Source: Bacteroidota bacterium (lineage in GTDB: Bacteria; Bacteroidota; Bacteroidia; Flavobacteriales; Weeksellaceae). From it: 7,971 nt of DNA. This document shows positions 1-5,549 of the stretch, one piece after another (within the stretch, counting starts at the first letter, position 1; each line of letters begins with the position of its first letter). The stretch spans positions 1-7,971 of the forward strand of contig JAFDZJ010000166.1 of assembly GCA_018266965.1 (NCBI GenBank). The letters run 5' to 3'. The translations under genes and the position numbers were made by a program. The notes beneath the pieces are model-generated. The model was given only the letters and a program-made list of their open reading frames with translations, searched no databases and was not told the origin of the DNA.

Positions 1-305
1 AGTATTTTTTTAATTTAAAAAAACCTGTTTCGCATTTGTAATTATAAAATAAATTATTGAAAATGAATATTATACACAAAGTAACAAAATATAAAATGAC
101 GCAAAATATCGAAGATTTATAATTTTAACATCGTTATAGCTTTGTGTCATAAAAACATTAAACCTTTAAAAATAAGCGTATTGCATCATTGCGTAAAATA
201 TTCCTTAAACACACAACAAGATTTTAAATTCAATCGTTTGTAACAAAAGACTATTTACAATTACTAATACTATAAAGATTTCCATTAAACAAAAAAAAAT
301 ACATT
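1..305. other. AT-rich leader region without a gene
   Basis: This stretch in front of the outer-membrane protein gene has no convincing coding sequence. The only upstream ORF I traced is a 19-codon run at 63-122, which resembles nothing I know. It holds one exact TAnnTTTG element (137-144) and two short separated inverted repeats: ACACAAAG (74-81) with CTTTGTGT (140-147), and ACGCAA (99-104) with TTGCGT (189-194). Their pairings would cross each other, so both cannot form as one simple fold. The last 20 bases before the start codon are almost all A, usual for Bacteroidota translation starts. It is probably promoter plus 5' untranslated region. Confidence 0.6.
137..144 (+). promoter_or_regulatory. 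Possible -7 promoter element (TAGCTTTG)
   Basis: TAGCTTTG matches the Bacteroidota -7 consensus TAnnTTTG exactly. No TTTG or TTG lies at the right distance upstream, so only half of the expected promoter is present. If used, it would give the receptor gene a 5' untranslated region of about 155 nt. I saw no better match closer to the start codon at 306. Confidence 0.3.
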
Positions 306-2960
306 ATGAGAAAAATACTCTCCATTTTCATGTTGTTGGTTTGTACCATCGTTTTTTCGCAAAAAACAATCTCTGGAGTTGTAAAAAATTCAGAAGGAGA
401 AACGGTTTCTTCTGCAAGTATTACCATTGAAGAAAAAGGAAAAGATGCTATCTTGGCTTATGCTATTACCAACGCAAAAGGCGAATACAAGGTAACATTT
501 ACCTCTCCGGAAAGTAGTGTTGAGGTCAAGGTAAAAGCCTTTAACCACAAAACTCTGATAAAAAGTATCAACAATGATACCCACACCGAAAATTTTGCTC
601 TGAGTCCGGAAGCAACAGAAATAAAAGAGGTAAAACTAAAAGCGAAAATGATTACTGCAAAAGGCGACACCATTTCCTACGACCTAAAAGCTTTTGAAAA
701 CAAATCCGATAGAACGCTTGCTGATGTATTAAGCAAAATGCCTGGTTTTGAAGTAGGAAAAGATGGTAGCATCAAACATTTAGGCAAACCACTTATCAAA
801 TTTTATGTTAATGGGAAAGACCTTATGGAAGGAGGTTATGGGACTATCAACAACTCATTACCCAAAGATGCAGTAGCAAAAGTTGAGGTCTATGAAAATC
901 ATCAACCAATAAAAATTTTACAAGATAAAGTCCCTTCTGATCAATCTGCTGTTAATATCAAATTGAAAGCCAAAGTTACTATGACAGGTAGAGGAGAAGT
1001 GAGTACAGGATTTATTGATCCTTGGCTTTGGAATCTGAAACTAACCCCTATGTTTTTCGGACAAAAAAACCAATGGGTAGTCAATTACAAAACCAATAAT
1101 ATGGGAGAGCAAGTAGAAAACGAAGGAATGTTGTTTGCCTTTGGTTCTGGTTGGGAAGGGGTAAGGAGAAACGCAGCCCAAAATGATTGGCTAAATGTAG
1201 AAAACGCTTCAACTCCCAATTTGCCGGAAAAAAGATACCTGATGAACAATGTGCATTACCTATCTGCTAATTTGCTAACAACACCATTCAAAAACAAAGA
1301 GTGGGAACTGAAAGCCAATGCCAACTACACCAACAATGTTGTTGCCAGGGAGTCTTATAATATGATTAATTATTTTGCACCTATCAATTCCACCATTGTT
1401 ACCAATACAATGAACAAATTTTATACGGACAAGGCAAAAGGTGAACTTATTTTTACCAAAAATGCTAAGAAAGGATTTTTTAAAAATACTACCACTTTCA
1501 ATCAATTTTGGAATGCCGATAGAGCCGATGTTAGCAGAGGAACCGCAGTAGGTGCAGAAGCAATAGAATCGCCAACCTCATCTTTCCAAAACTCGTTGAG
1601 TACCATTTTGCCTTGGAAAGAAAAAATGATTAATTTGAAATCTTATATTAATTACCAAAAAGACAGACAAAATTTGGATATTGCACCGGCTGGATATGTT
1701 AATTTTAGTTTGCCGTTTCCAAATACTGCCGATATGCTAAGGCAAGATTTCAAGATGACTTCTTTGGACATCAATCATTCTGCCAACATTAGTTTTACCT
1801 ACAAGTATTGGACTTTCACACCGGAAGTTGGACTCAATTATTCTAGCAACCACATCAATACCAATTTGTTTTCTAGGAATTTGGGTGTCATGCAAACATT
1901 GGGTACTACCTTTCAAAATGATATGAAATACAGCAACCTGAAACCGTATGCACAATTGGGTCTAAGTTACAAAACCGATAACTGGTCTTTGTTTGCCGGA
2001 ATGCCTTTTTATTTTAAAAATGTTTCTGCAGTCGATCCTTTGCAATCCTTGGACAAGTCTGTTCACAAAGTTACTTTTGAACCCAATGCCTTTTTGCAAT
2101 ACAAATTTTTATCCTTTTGGACTGCCAACCTTTTTGGAAATGTCAACCAAACCTTTGGCGACGAGTCCAGTCTGTACGCAGGACTTATCCTAAGTTCTCC
2201 ATCATCTCTATCCGCCATGAATCCGAACAATCCAATCATGGAAAACCTATCCAAATCCACAGGAATAAGAGTGCAATATAGAAACCCACTCAACAATATA
2301 TTTTTCAATGTAGGATACAATATCAGCAACAACAAAAGAAATCTAATTTCCTCCCCTTTTGTGAATCCACAAGGATATGTTGTTACTAATTATTTAGTAC
2401 AAGACAATACCAGCAATTCCAATGGAGCAAATGCAGAGCTAGGAAAATATTTTCCAATTTTCAAATCCAATGCTTCGGTTTCGTATAGTATAAACAATAC
2501 AATTTCGGAAATTTATCAAAACAATGTATTATTCAACAACAAGTCCGAAAGCCAAACAATTGGTGCGAAGTTTAACAATACCTATTTCTCTTGGTTGAGT
2601 GTAGATTACAATATGTCGTATAATTTCAACAAACAAACCAGTACTATTACCAATCGTTCTTTGGGTTACAACCACAATTTGAGTGCTTATATCTATCCAA
2701 TGGAAAACCACAGTATAGGTTTCGCTTGGGATCAAATAAATTCCGGAACACAAGATAATATGTACCACAATGCTTTCTACGACCTTTCTTATCAATATAC
2801 TTGGGCAAAAAAGAAAATTGATTTCGAACTGAAATGGATGAATATCGCCAACAAACAATCTTTTGAAAGATATTCCCTAGGAGCAACTTCCGACAGTTAT
2901 ACCAGGATACAACTAAGACCTAGCCAAGTAATGCTTACAGTGAAATTTAATTTTAAATAA
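306..2960 (+). CDS. TonB-receptor-like outer-membrane beta-barrel protein with carboxypeptidase-like regulatory domain
   Basis: Predicted outer-membrane protein of 884 residues. Residues 1-18 form a signal peptide with a Bacteroidota-type FSQ cleavage region. About residues 20-100 are a CarboxypepD_reg-like beta-sandwich beginning TISGVVKN, with the usual AITNAKGEY turn. About 110-225 resemble a plug domain, including GDTISYDLKAF (120-130), LADVLSKMPGFEV (138-150), KFYVNGKDL (165-173) and VEVYENHQP (193-201). The rest is rich in alternating aromatic strands and ends in phenylalanine-lysine (VKFNFK), as expected for a large barrel. Domain order and length fit the Bacteroidota TonB-dependent-receptor/OMP_b-brl_3 type, which usually imports a large substrate or exports or anchors peptides. 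No TonB box is obvious and the substrate cannot be inferred. The ATG at 306 starts directly at the signal peptide behind an A-rich stretch. The gene ends at its own terminator, so it is probably monocistronic. Confidence 0.9.
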   Translation: MRKILSIFMLLVCTIVFSQKTISGVVKNSEGETVSSASITIEEKGKDAILAYAITNAKGEYKVTFTSPESSVEVKVKAFNHKTLIKSINNDTHTENFALSPEATEIKEVKLKAKMITAKGDTISYDLKAFENKSDRTLADVLSKMPGFEVGKDGSIKHLGKPLIKFYVNGKDLMEGGYGTINNSLPKDAVAKVEVYENHQPIKILQDKVPSDQSAVNIKLKAKVTMTGRGEVSTGFIDPWLWNLKLTPMFFGQKNQWVVNYKTNNMGEQVENEGMLFAFGSGWEGVRRNAAQNDWLNVENASTPNLPEKRYLMNNVHYLSANLLTTPFKNKEWELKANANYTNNVVARESYNMINYFAPINSTIVTNTMNKFYTDKAKGELIFTKNAKKGFFKNTTTFNQFWNADRADVSRGTAVGAEAIESPTSSFQNSLSTILPWKEKMINLKSYINYQKDRQNLDIAPAGYVNFSLPFPNTADMLRQDFKMTSLDINHSANISFTYKYWTFTPEVGLNYSSNHINTNLFSRNLGVMQTLGTTFQNDMKYSNLKPYAQLGLSYKTDNWSLFAGMPFYFKNVSAVDPLQSLDKSVHKVTFEPNAFLQYKFLSFWTANLFGNVNQTFGDESSLYAGLILSSPSSLSAMNPNNPIMENLSKSTGIRVQYRNPLNNIFFNVGYNISNNKRNLISSPFVNPQGYVVTNYLVQDNTSNSNGANAELGKYFPIFKSNASVSYSINNTISEIYQNNVLFNNKSESQTIGAKFNNTYFSWLSVDYNMSYNFNKQTSTITNRSLGYNHNLSAYIYPMENHSIGFAWDQINSGTQDNMYHNAFYDLSYQYTWAKKKIDFELKWMNIANKQSFERYSLGATSDSYTRIQLRPSQVMLTVKFNFK

Positions 2961-2985
2961 AAATAAAATACAACACCAACAATTT

Positions 2986-3012
2986 CCTCTCTAGAAATAG
3001 AGAGGTTTTTTT
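2986..3012 (+). terminator. Intrinsic terminator after the receptor gene
   Basis: A perfect 8-bp stem, CCTCTCTA (2986-2993) with TAGAGAGG (2998-3005), is closed by a GAAA tetraloop (2994-2997) and followed by seven Ts (3006-3012). It lies 25 bp after the stop codon, and it separates the receptor transcript from the GLPGLI gene. Confidence 0.92.
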
Positions 3013-3030
3013 ATAAAGTTTTGTTAAATT

Positions 3031-3062
3031 TTTGTACAAACTTTTTTATTCGTCTATATTTA
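3031..3062 (+). promoter_or_regulatory. Promoter for the GLPGLI gene
   Basis: TTTG at 3031-3034 is followed after 20 nt by TATATTTA at 3055-3062. This fits the Bacteroidota consensus TTTG-N19-21-TAnnTTTG except for the last base. It lies between the receptor terminator and the ATG at 3081, giving a very short 5' untranslated region of about 12 nt. Confidence 0.6.
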
Positions 3063-3080
3063 CCTTAAATTATAGATACA

Positions 3081-3995
3081 ATGAAAAAATTACTCGTACT
3101 AATGGTGCTTTTCACTAGTTTGGTAACAGCACAAACCCATCGTTTTATATACGAATACAAGTATATACCCAACATTAAAGAAAAAGATTCTGTCCGAAAA
3201 GACCTTATGGCTTTGGACATTAACGAAAAAGGTTCTGTATATAGAAGTGTAAGCAAAATGCAACAAGACTCTGCTATGCAGGCAAAAATAATGGCAATGA
3301 GCAAAAATATGGGTGGTGGTTCGATAAGTGTATCGGGAGGAAATTTAACCAAAGGAACTGTTGGTTATAAAGTTACCAAGGAATATCCTAATTATTCTGT
3401 TTTTCTAACCGAAACAGCAGGAGGAGATACCTATAAAATTTCCGAAGACAAAAAACAAAATTGGAAAATAAGTTCTGAAACAAAAAAAATTGGGAACTAT
3501 AACGCACAAAAAGCAACTACTGATTTTGGTGGTAGAAGTTGGATTGCTTGGTTCTCTACCGACTTGCCATTTCCGGACGGACCTTACAAATTTCATGGTT
3601 TGCCAGGATTGATTGTACAATTAGAAGACACGACAGGTTCTCATATCATGACTTTGGTTGCCAACAAAAATATAGCAACTCCAGAAGACGATACCAAAGA
3701 AAAAAAAGTAGGAGATGTTACATTTAGTTTTGGCAAAAAGGAAATTCCGGTTACGGAAACACAATTCAAAAAAGCTTGGAAATCTTACATTGCTGATCCC
3801 GCAAAGGATATAAGAAGTAGAGGTACAGGAAGTTCTTCAACATTTGGTAATGAAACTACTATTTCAACTTTTATTTATAAAGATGCGAATGGCAAAAATA
3901 TAGATCCAAAGGATATGGTAAAAATCGTGGAGAGCAATGTGAAGAAAATGTTGGAAGCCAATAATAATAGGATAGAACCTTCGCTTTTTGAATAA
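3081..3995 (+). CDS. GLPGLI family exported protein
   Basis: A 304-residue secreted or periplasmic protein of the GLPGLI family (TIGR01200), which is largely restricted to Bacteroidota. Residues 1-17 are a signal peptide (MKKLLVLMVL core, probable cleavage at TA/Q). The family motif GLPGLI sits at 173-178, inside the typical context of a WFSTDLP stretch (157-163), GPYKFHG (167-173) and, after the motif, VQLEDT. The start is the ATG at 3081, which opens directly into the signal peptide. The molecular function of the family is not established. Its genes often neighbour TonB-receptor-like barrels, as here, which suggests a partner role at the outer membrane. The terminator and promoter in front show that this copy has its own transcription start. 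No strong hairpin terminator follows its stop codon. Confidence 0.95.
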   Translation: MKKLLVLMVLFTSLVTAQTHRFIYEYKYIPNIKEKDSVRKDLMALDINEKGSVYRSVSKMQQDSAMQAKIMAMSKNMGGGSISVSGGNLTKGTVGYKVTKEYPNYSVFLTETAGGDTYKISEDKKQNWKISSETKKIGNYNAQKATTDFGGRSWIAWFSTDLPFPDGPYKFHGLPGLIVQLEDTTGSHIMTLVANKNIATPEDDTKEKKVGDVTFSFGKKEIPVTETQFKKAWKSYIADPAKDIRSRGTGSSSTFGNETTISTFIYKDANGKNIDPKDMVKIVESNVKKMLEANNNRIEPSLFE

Positions 3996-4132
3996 TATTT
4001 AAACCCTGAATTTCCGTGCTTTTTATAGAGAATCTAGGTGTATTGGAAGGTGTGTGATGGAATAGTAAGATTTTATAGAAAGTTTTGTGAGTAATAAAAA
4101 CTCAAAAATTATTAAATAAAAAACATTTTTAT

Positions 4133-4163
4133 TTTGTGTATTGAATTATTATTTTTATATTTG
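4133..4163 (+). promoter_or_regulatory. Promoter of small-RNA candidate 1
   Basis: TTTG (4133-4136), 19 nt, then TATATTTG (4156-4163): both halves match the Bacteroidota vegetative promoter consensus exactly. No protein start follows on this strand. Instead the predicted transcription start falls at about 4169, precisely where the first hairpin of the unit begins. Confidence 0.65.
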
Positions 4164-4201
4164 CAATGCCTTTAACAAAGATATCATAGTCTTCTAAAGG
4201 T

Positions 4202-4263
4202 AATAAATTTTTTTTCATCATTTGTGTTTTGGAGTCGCGTTGTGAAACGCGATTCTTTTTTTT
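4202..4263 (+). repeat. 62-bp direct repeat, copy 1
   Basis: It matches copy 2 at 4455-4516 at a fixed offset of 253 bp. The block AATAAA-T run-CATCATTTGTG-T run is identical apart from moving one T between the two runs (8+4 here, 7+5 in copy 2). In the hairpin part only the middle stem positions and a base in the T tract differ. Sequence upstream of 4202 is not shared. Confidence 0.9.
4232..4263 (+). terminator. Intrinsic terminator of unit 1, GTGA loop
   Basis: GAGTCGCGTT (4232-4241) pairs with AACGCGATTC (4246-4255) through ten pairs, one of them G-U, around a GTGA loop (4242-4245) of GNRA type. Eight Ts follow. It would terminate only on the + strand, since the other strand has no T run after the hairpin. 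Confidence 0.85.
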
Positions 4264-4290
4264 GTTTTAAATGTCAGTAAGAATAATAAG

Positions 4291-4308
4291 TTTCAAAATA
4301 TTTTGAAA
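4291..4308. promoter_or_regulatory. 18-bp perfect palindrome, possible operator
   Basis: TTTCAAAATATTTTGAAA is fully self-complementary. A related near-palindrome (CAAAATT-G-AATTTTG, 4329-4343) lies 20 bp further on, about 50 bp before the promoter-like element of small-RNA unit 2. In sequence this AT-rich such palindromes arise by chance, so a regulatory role is only a suggestion. Confidence 0.25.
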
Positions 4309-4395
4309 TTAGGCTTTATTGAAATATGCAAAATTGAATTTTGTGTAGAGATAAAGTGATATTAAAAATTTAACAAAAATTATTTACAAAATCTA

Positions 4396-4427
4396 TTGCA
4401 TTGTATTGATAAATGTTTGTTTATTTG
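4396..4427 (+). promoter_or_regulatory. Weaker promoter-like element of small-RNA candidate 2
   Basis: TTG (4396-4398), 21 nt, then TTTATTTG (4420-4427), one mismatch from TAnnTTTG. Its end lies 3 nt before the 5' hairpin of unit 2, close to the 5-nt spacing in unit 1. This shared geometry is the main reason to list it. Confidence 0.4.
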
Positions 4428-4454
4428 TTGGCTTTTAAGTTACTGCTTAATAGC

Positions 4455-4516
4455 AATAAATTTTTTTCATCATTTGTGTTTTTGGAACTGCGTTGTGAAA
4501 CGCAGTTCTTTTATTT
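4455..4516 (+). repeat. 62-bp direct repeat, copy 2
   Basis: Second copy of the 4202-4263 block. Most of it lies inside the 3' end of the DUF3810 gene, supplying that protein's last codons and its TGA stop (4470-4472). There are no target-site duplications or terminal inverted repeats that would mark an insertion sequence. Confidence 0.9.
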
Positions 4517-5549
4517 CGTGCCGAATGAGTAGTACGGTAAAGTAAGAATAATTAACCTCTCCATCTTGTTGATTGCTTTTTAAAAACCAGTCATTGGTGG
4601 TTGATAAAATCGTATTACCAATACCATTGTGTTTTTCATAAAATTCCTTTTCTGCTAAAAAATCTTTTTTTAATCCAGCAGAAAAATCAGCAAAAATTTG
4701 TTTCACAAATAGACTGTCTTTGTTGGATAAATAGATCATTAGACTTTTCAATGCAAAGTAATCTGTACTATATTTCAAGTTTATGTTTTTAGCATTTTTT
4801 CCCTCCAAGTATGCGAAAAAACTTGCTTCTTCTTCTCTGGCAATTCCTTTTTGATGTGCGTTTTCATGTGCCAAAGTAAATGGAAGTCCTATTGCAGGAA
4901 TGTTTTTGTTGTATTGTGCCTCCGCTGTAAAAGGATTGTAATATCCCAATATCCCAGTGTAGTCCATCGCATCGGAAAACAAACTCTTTTTTATAGAGAT
5001 GGCTTTGCTTTTTTTTAGATTTTGAAAATAAGGAACTTTTGAACTGTTGACAAGTTCAGTTTTTATTTTTTCAATATTTTCAATTGTGAAATTACCATTT
5101 CTATCATCTTTTACCTGCGTTCTATCTTGGTTGCATCTATTTACAAATTGGGTGGTAAGTTGTTTCAACTCTTCTATAGTCGGGTTGGTTTTTTCTAAAT
5201 TACGAATGATTGGTGGTTGGAAATACAATAACCCCCAAAACAGCTGATACACAAAATAAAAAATATTCAATAACACTAATGCTTTTCTTATTGCAATTTT
5301 AGTTTTCCTGAAACTTAATTGGATGATATATACTAAATATCCTCCTAAAAACAAATAGAAAATATCTCCAAAAGAAAAAGGAATCCAAGAAAATATATAT
5401 TGATGGAATTCCATTTGTGTTTCAAAGAAGATTTGGTGCAACTTTATTAGAAAATCCGATTTGGAAATAGCATAAAATAAAATAATTTGGGCAAGTAATA
5501 TACCTGCCCAAAATTTATTTCTTTGTATAATTTTTTTAGTGTCCACCAC
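4470..5549 (-). CDS. DUF3810 family membrane protein with HExxH motif
   Basis: A 359-residue protein matching the DUF3810 family of Bacteroidota, whose function is not established. Three membrane segments are likely near the N-terminus (about 13-30, 58-80, 88-110), followed by a soluble domain. That domain carries GYYNPFTAEAQYN (202-214) and a metallopeptidase-like HENAH (228-232), with a run of glutamates (239-241) shortly after, in REEEASFFAYLEG (238-250). The H-E-x-x-H plus downstream E pattern suggests zinc binding and perhaps proteolysis, but this is inference. The start is a GTG at 5549 (a second GTG follows at 5546); no ATG precedes the first membrane helix. It overlaps the transporter gene by 14 bp, which implies translational coupling. 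Its last ten residues (RFTTQFQKHK) are encoded by the repeated hairpin block, so its C-terminal tail is probably recent. Confidence 0.85.
   Translation of the reverse strand: MVDTKKIIQRNKFWAGILLAQIILFYAISKSDFLIKLHQIFFETQMEFHQYIFSWIPFSFGDIFYLFLGGYLVYIIQLSFRKTKIAIRKALVLLNIFYFVYQLFWGLLYFQPPIIRNLEKTNPTIEELKQLTTQFVNRCNQDRTQVKDDRNGNFTIENIEKIKTELVNSSKVPYFQNLKKSKAISIKKSLFSDAMDYTGILGYYNPFTAEAQYNKNIPAIGLPFTLAHENAHQKGIAREEEASFFAYLEGKNAKNINLKYSTDYFALKSLMIYLSNKDSLFVKQIFADFSAGLKKDFLAEKEFYEKHNGIGNTILSTTNDWFLKSNQQDGEVNYSYFTVLLIRHEIKELRFTTQFQKHK
4485..4516 (+). terminator. Intrinsic terminator of unit 2, GTGA loop
   Basis: GAACTGCGTT (4485-4494) and AACGCAGTTC (4499-4508) pair perfectly around GTGA (4495-4498), followed by TTTTATTT. 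The T tract is interrupted by one A, so it is somewhat weaker than copy 1. The hairpin also lies in the coding sequence of DUF3810, read on the other strand. Confidence 0.75.

Larger units (their letters stand above)
4169..4263 (+). ncRNA. Candidate small RNA, unit 1
   Basis: Predicted transcript of about 95 nt. A 5' hairpin pairs CCTTTA (4169-4174) with TAAAGG (4195-4200), with a second inner helix AAGA/TCTT (4178-4181 with 4190-4193). Then comes an unpaired linker (AATAAA, eight Ts, CATCATTTGTG, four Ts). Last is a terminator hairpin, 4232-4255, with eight Ts. The linker and terminator recur 253 bp downstream with compensating stem changes, which supports a conserved RNA structure. An exact promoter sits just upstream. 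The family is not one I recognise. Alternatives are a leader for something not visible, or a non-functional repeat with a terminator. Confidence 0.55.
3996..4469. other. Intergenic region holding two repeated small-RNA-like units
   Basis: No convincing protein gene lies here. From 3996 to about 4130 I see nothing definite except an AT-only inverted repeat at 4114-4134 (two 9-bp arms, 3-base loop) that might end the GLPGLI transcript weakly. The rest contains the two promoter-hairpin-linker-hairpin units annotated separately. Between them, 4264-4395 holds two short palindromes and otherwise plain AT-rich sequence. Confidence 0.7.
4431..4516 (+). ncRNA. Candidate small RNA, unit 2
   Basis: Predicted transcript of about 86 nt with the same layout as unit 1. 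GCTTTTAAG (4431-4439) pairs with CTTAATAGC (4446-4454) at eight of nine positions around a 6-base loop. The constant linker and the terminator hairpin (4485-4508, perfect 10-bp stem) follow. The 5' hairpin has no sequence similarity to that of unit 1, although it lies in the same place and ends directly at the AATAAA that opens the repeat. The 3' portion, 4470-4516, overlaps the end of the DUF3810 gene on the other strand. The promoter is weaker than for unit 1. It may be a paralogous small RNA with a different target or a decayed copy. Confidence 0.5.

Noticed and set aside
63..122. 19-codon upstream ORF (MNIIHKVTKYKMTQNIEDL)
   Set aside because: It is short, has no recognisable features, and ends well before the receptor gene, so chance is the simplest explanation.
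2063..2858. Long minus-strand reading frames inside the receptor gene
   Set aside because: They are shadows of the barrel coding sequence: compositionally odd cysteine- and isoleucine-rich translations without known motifs.
4129..4221. Minus-strand 30-codon ORF beginning ATGATGAAAAAA through repeat copy 1 (MMKKNLLPLEDYDIF...)
   Set aside because: It looks at first like a small peptide gene, but the same start in copy 2 stops after eight codons, the protein resembles nothing I know, and the covarying hairpin and + strand promoter explain the sequence better as RNA. It remains a possible alternative reading of unit 1.
4485..4508. Hairpin as the terminator of the DUF3810 transcript on the minus strand
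   Set aside because: On that strand the hairpin lies before the stop codon and is followed by A-rich sequence, not by a T run.
4202..4516. The two repeats as a CRISPR array or insertion sequence
   Set aside because: Only two copies exist, 253 bp apart, with no spacer-sized unit, no cas genes, no transposase and no terminal inverted repeats.
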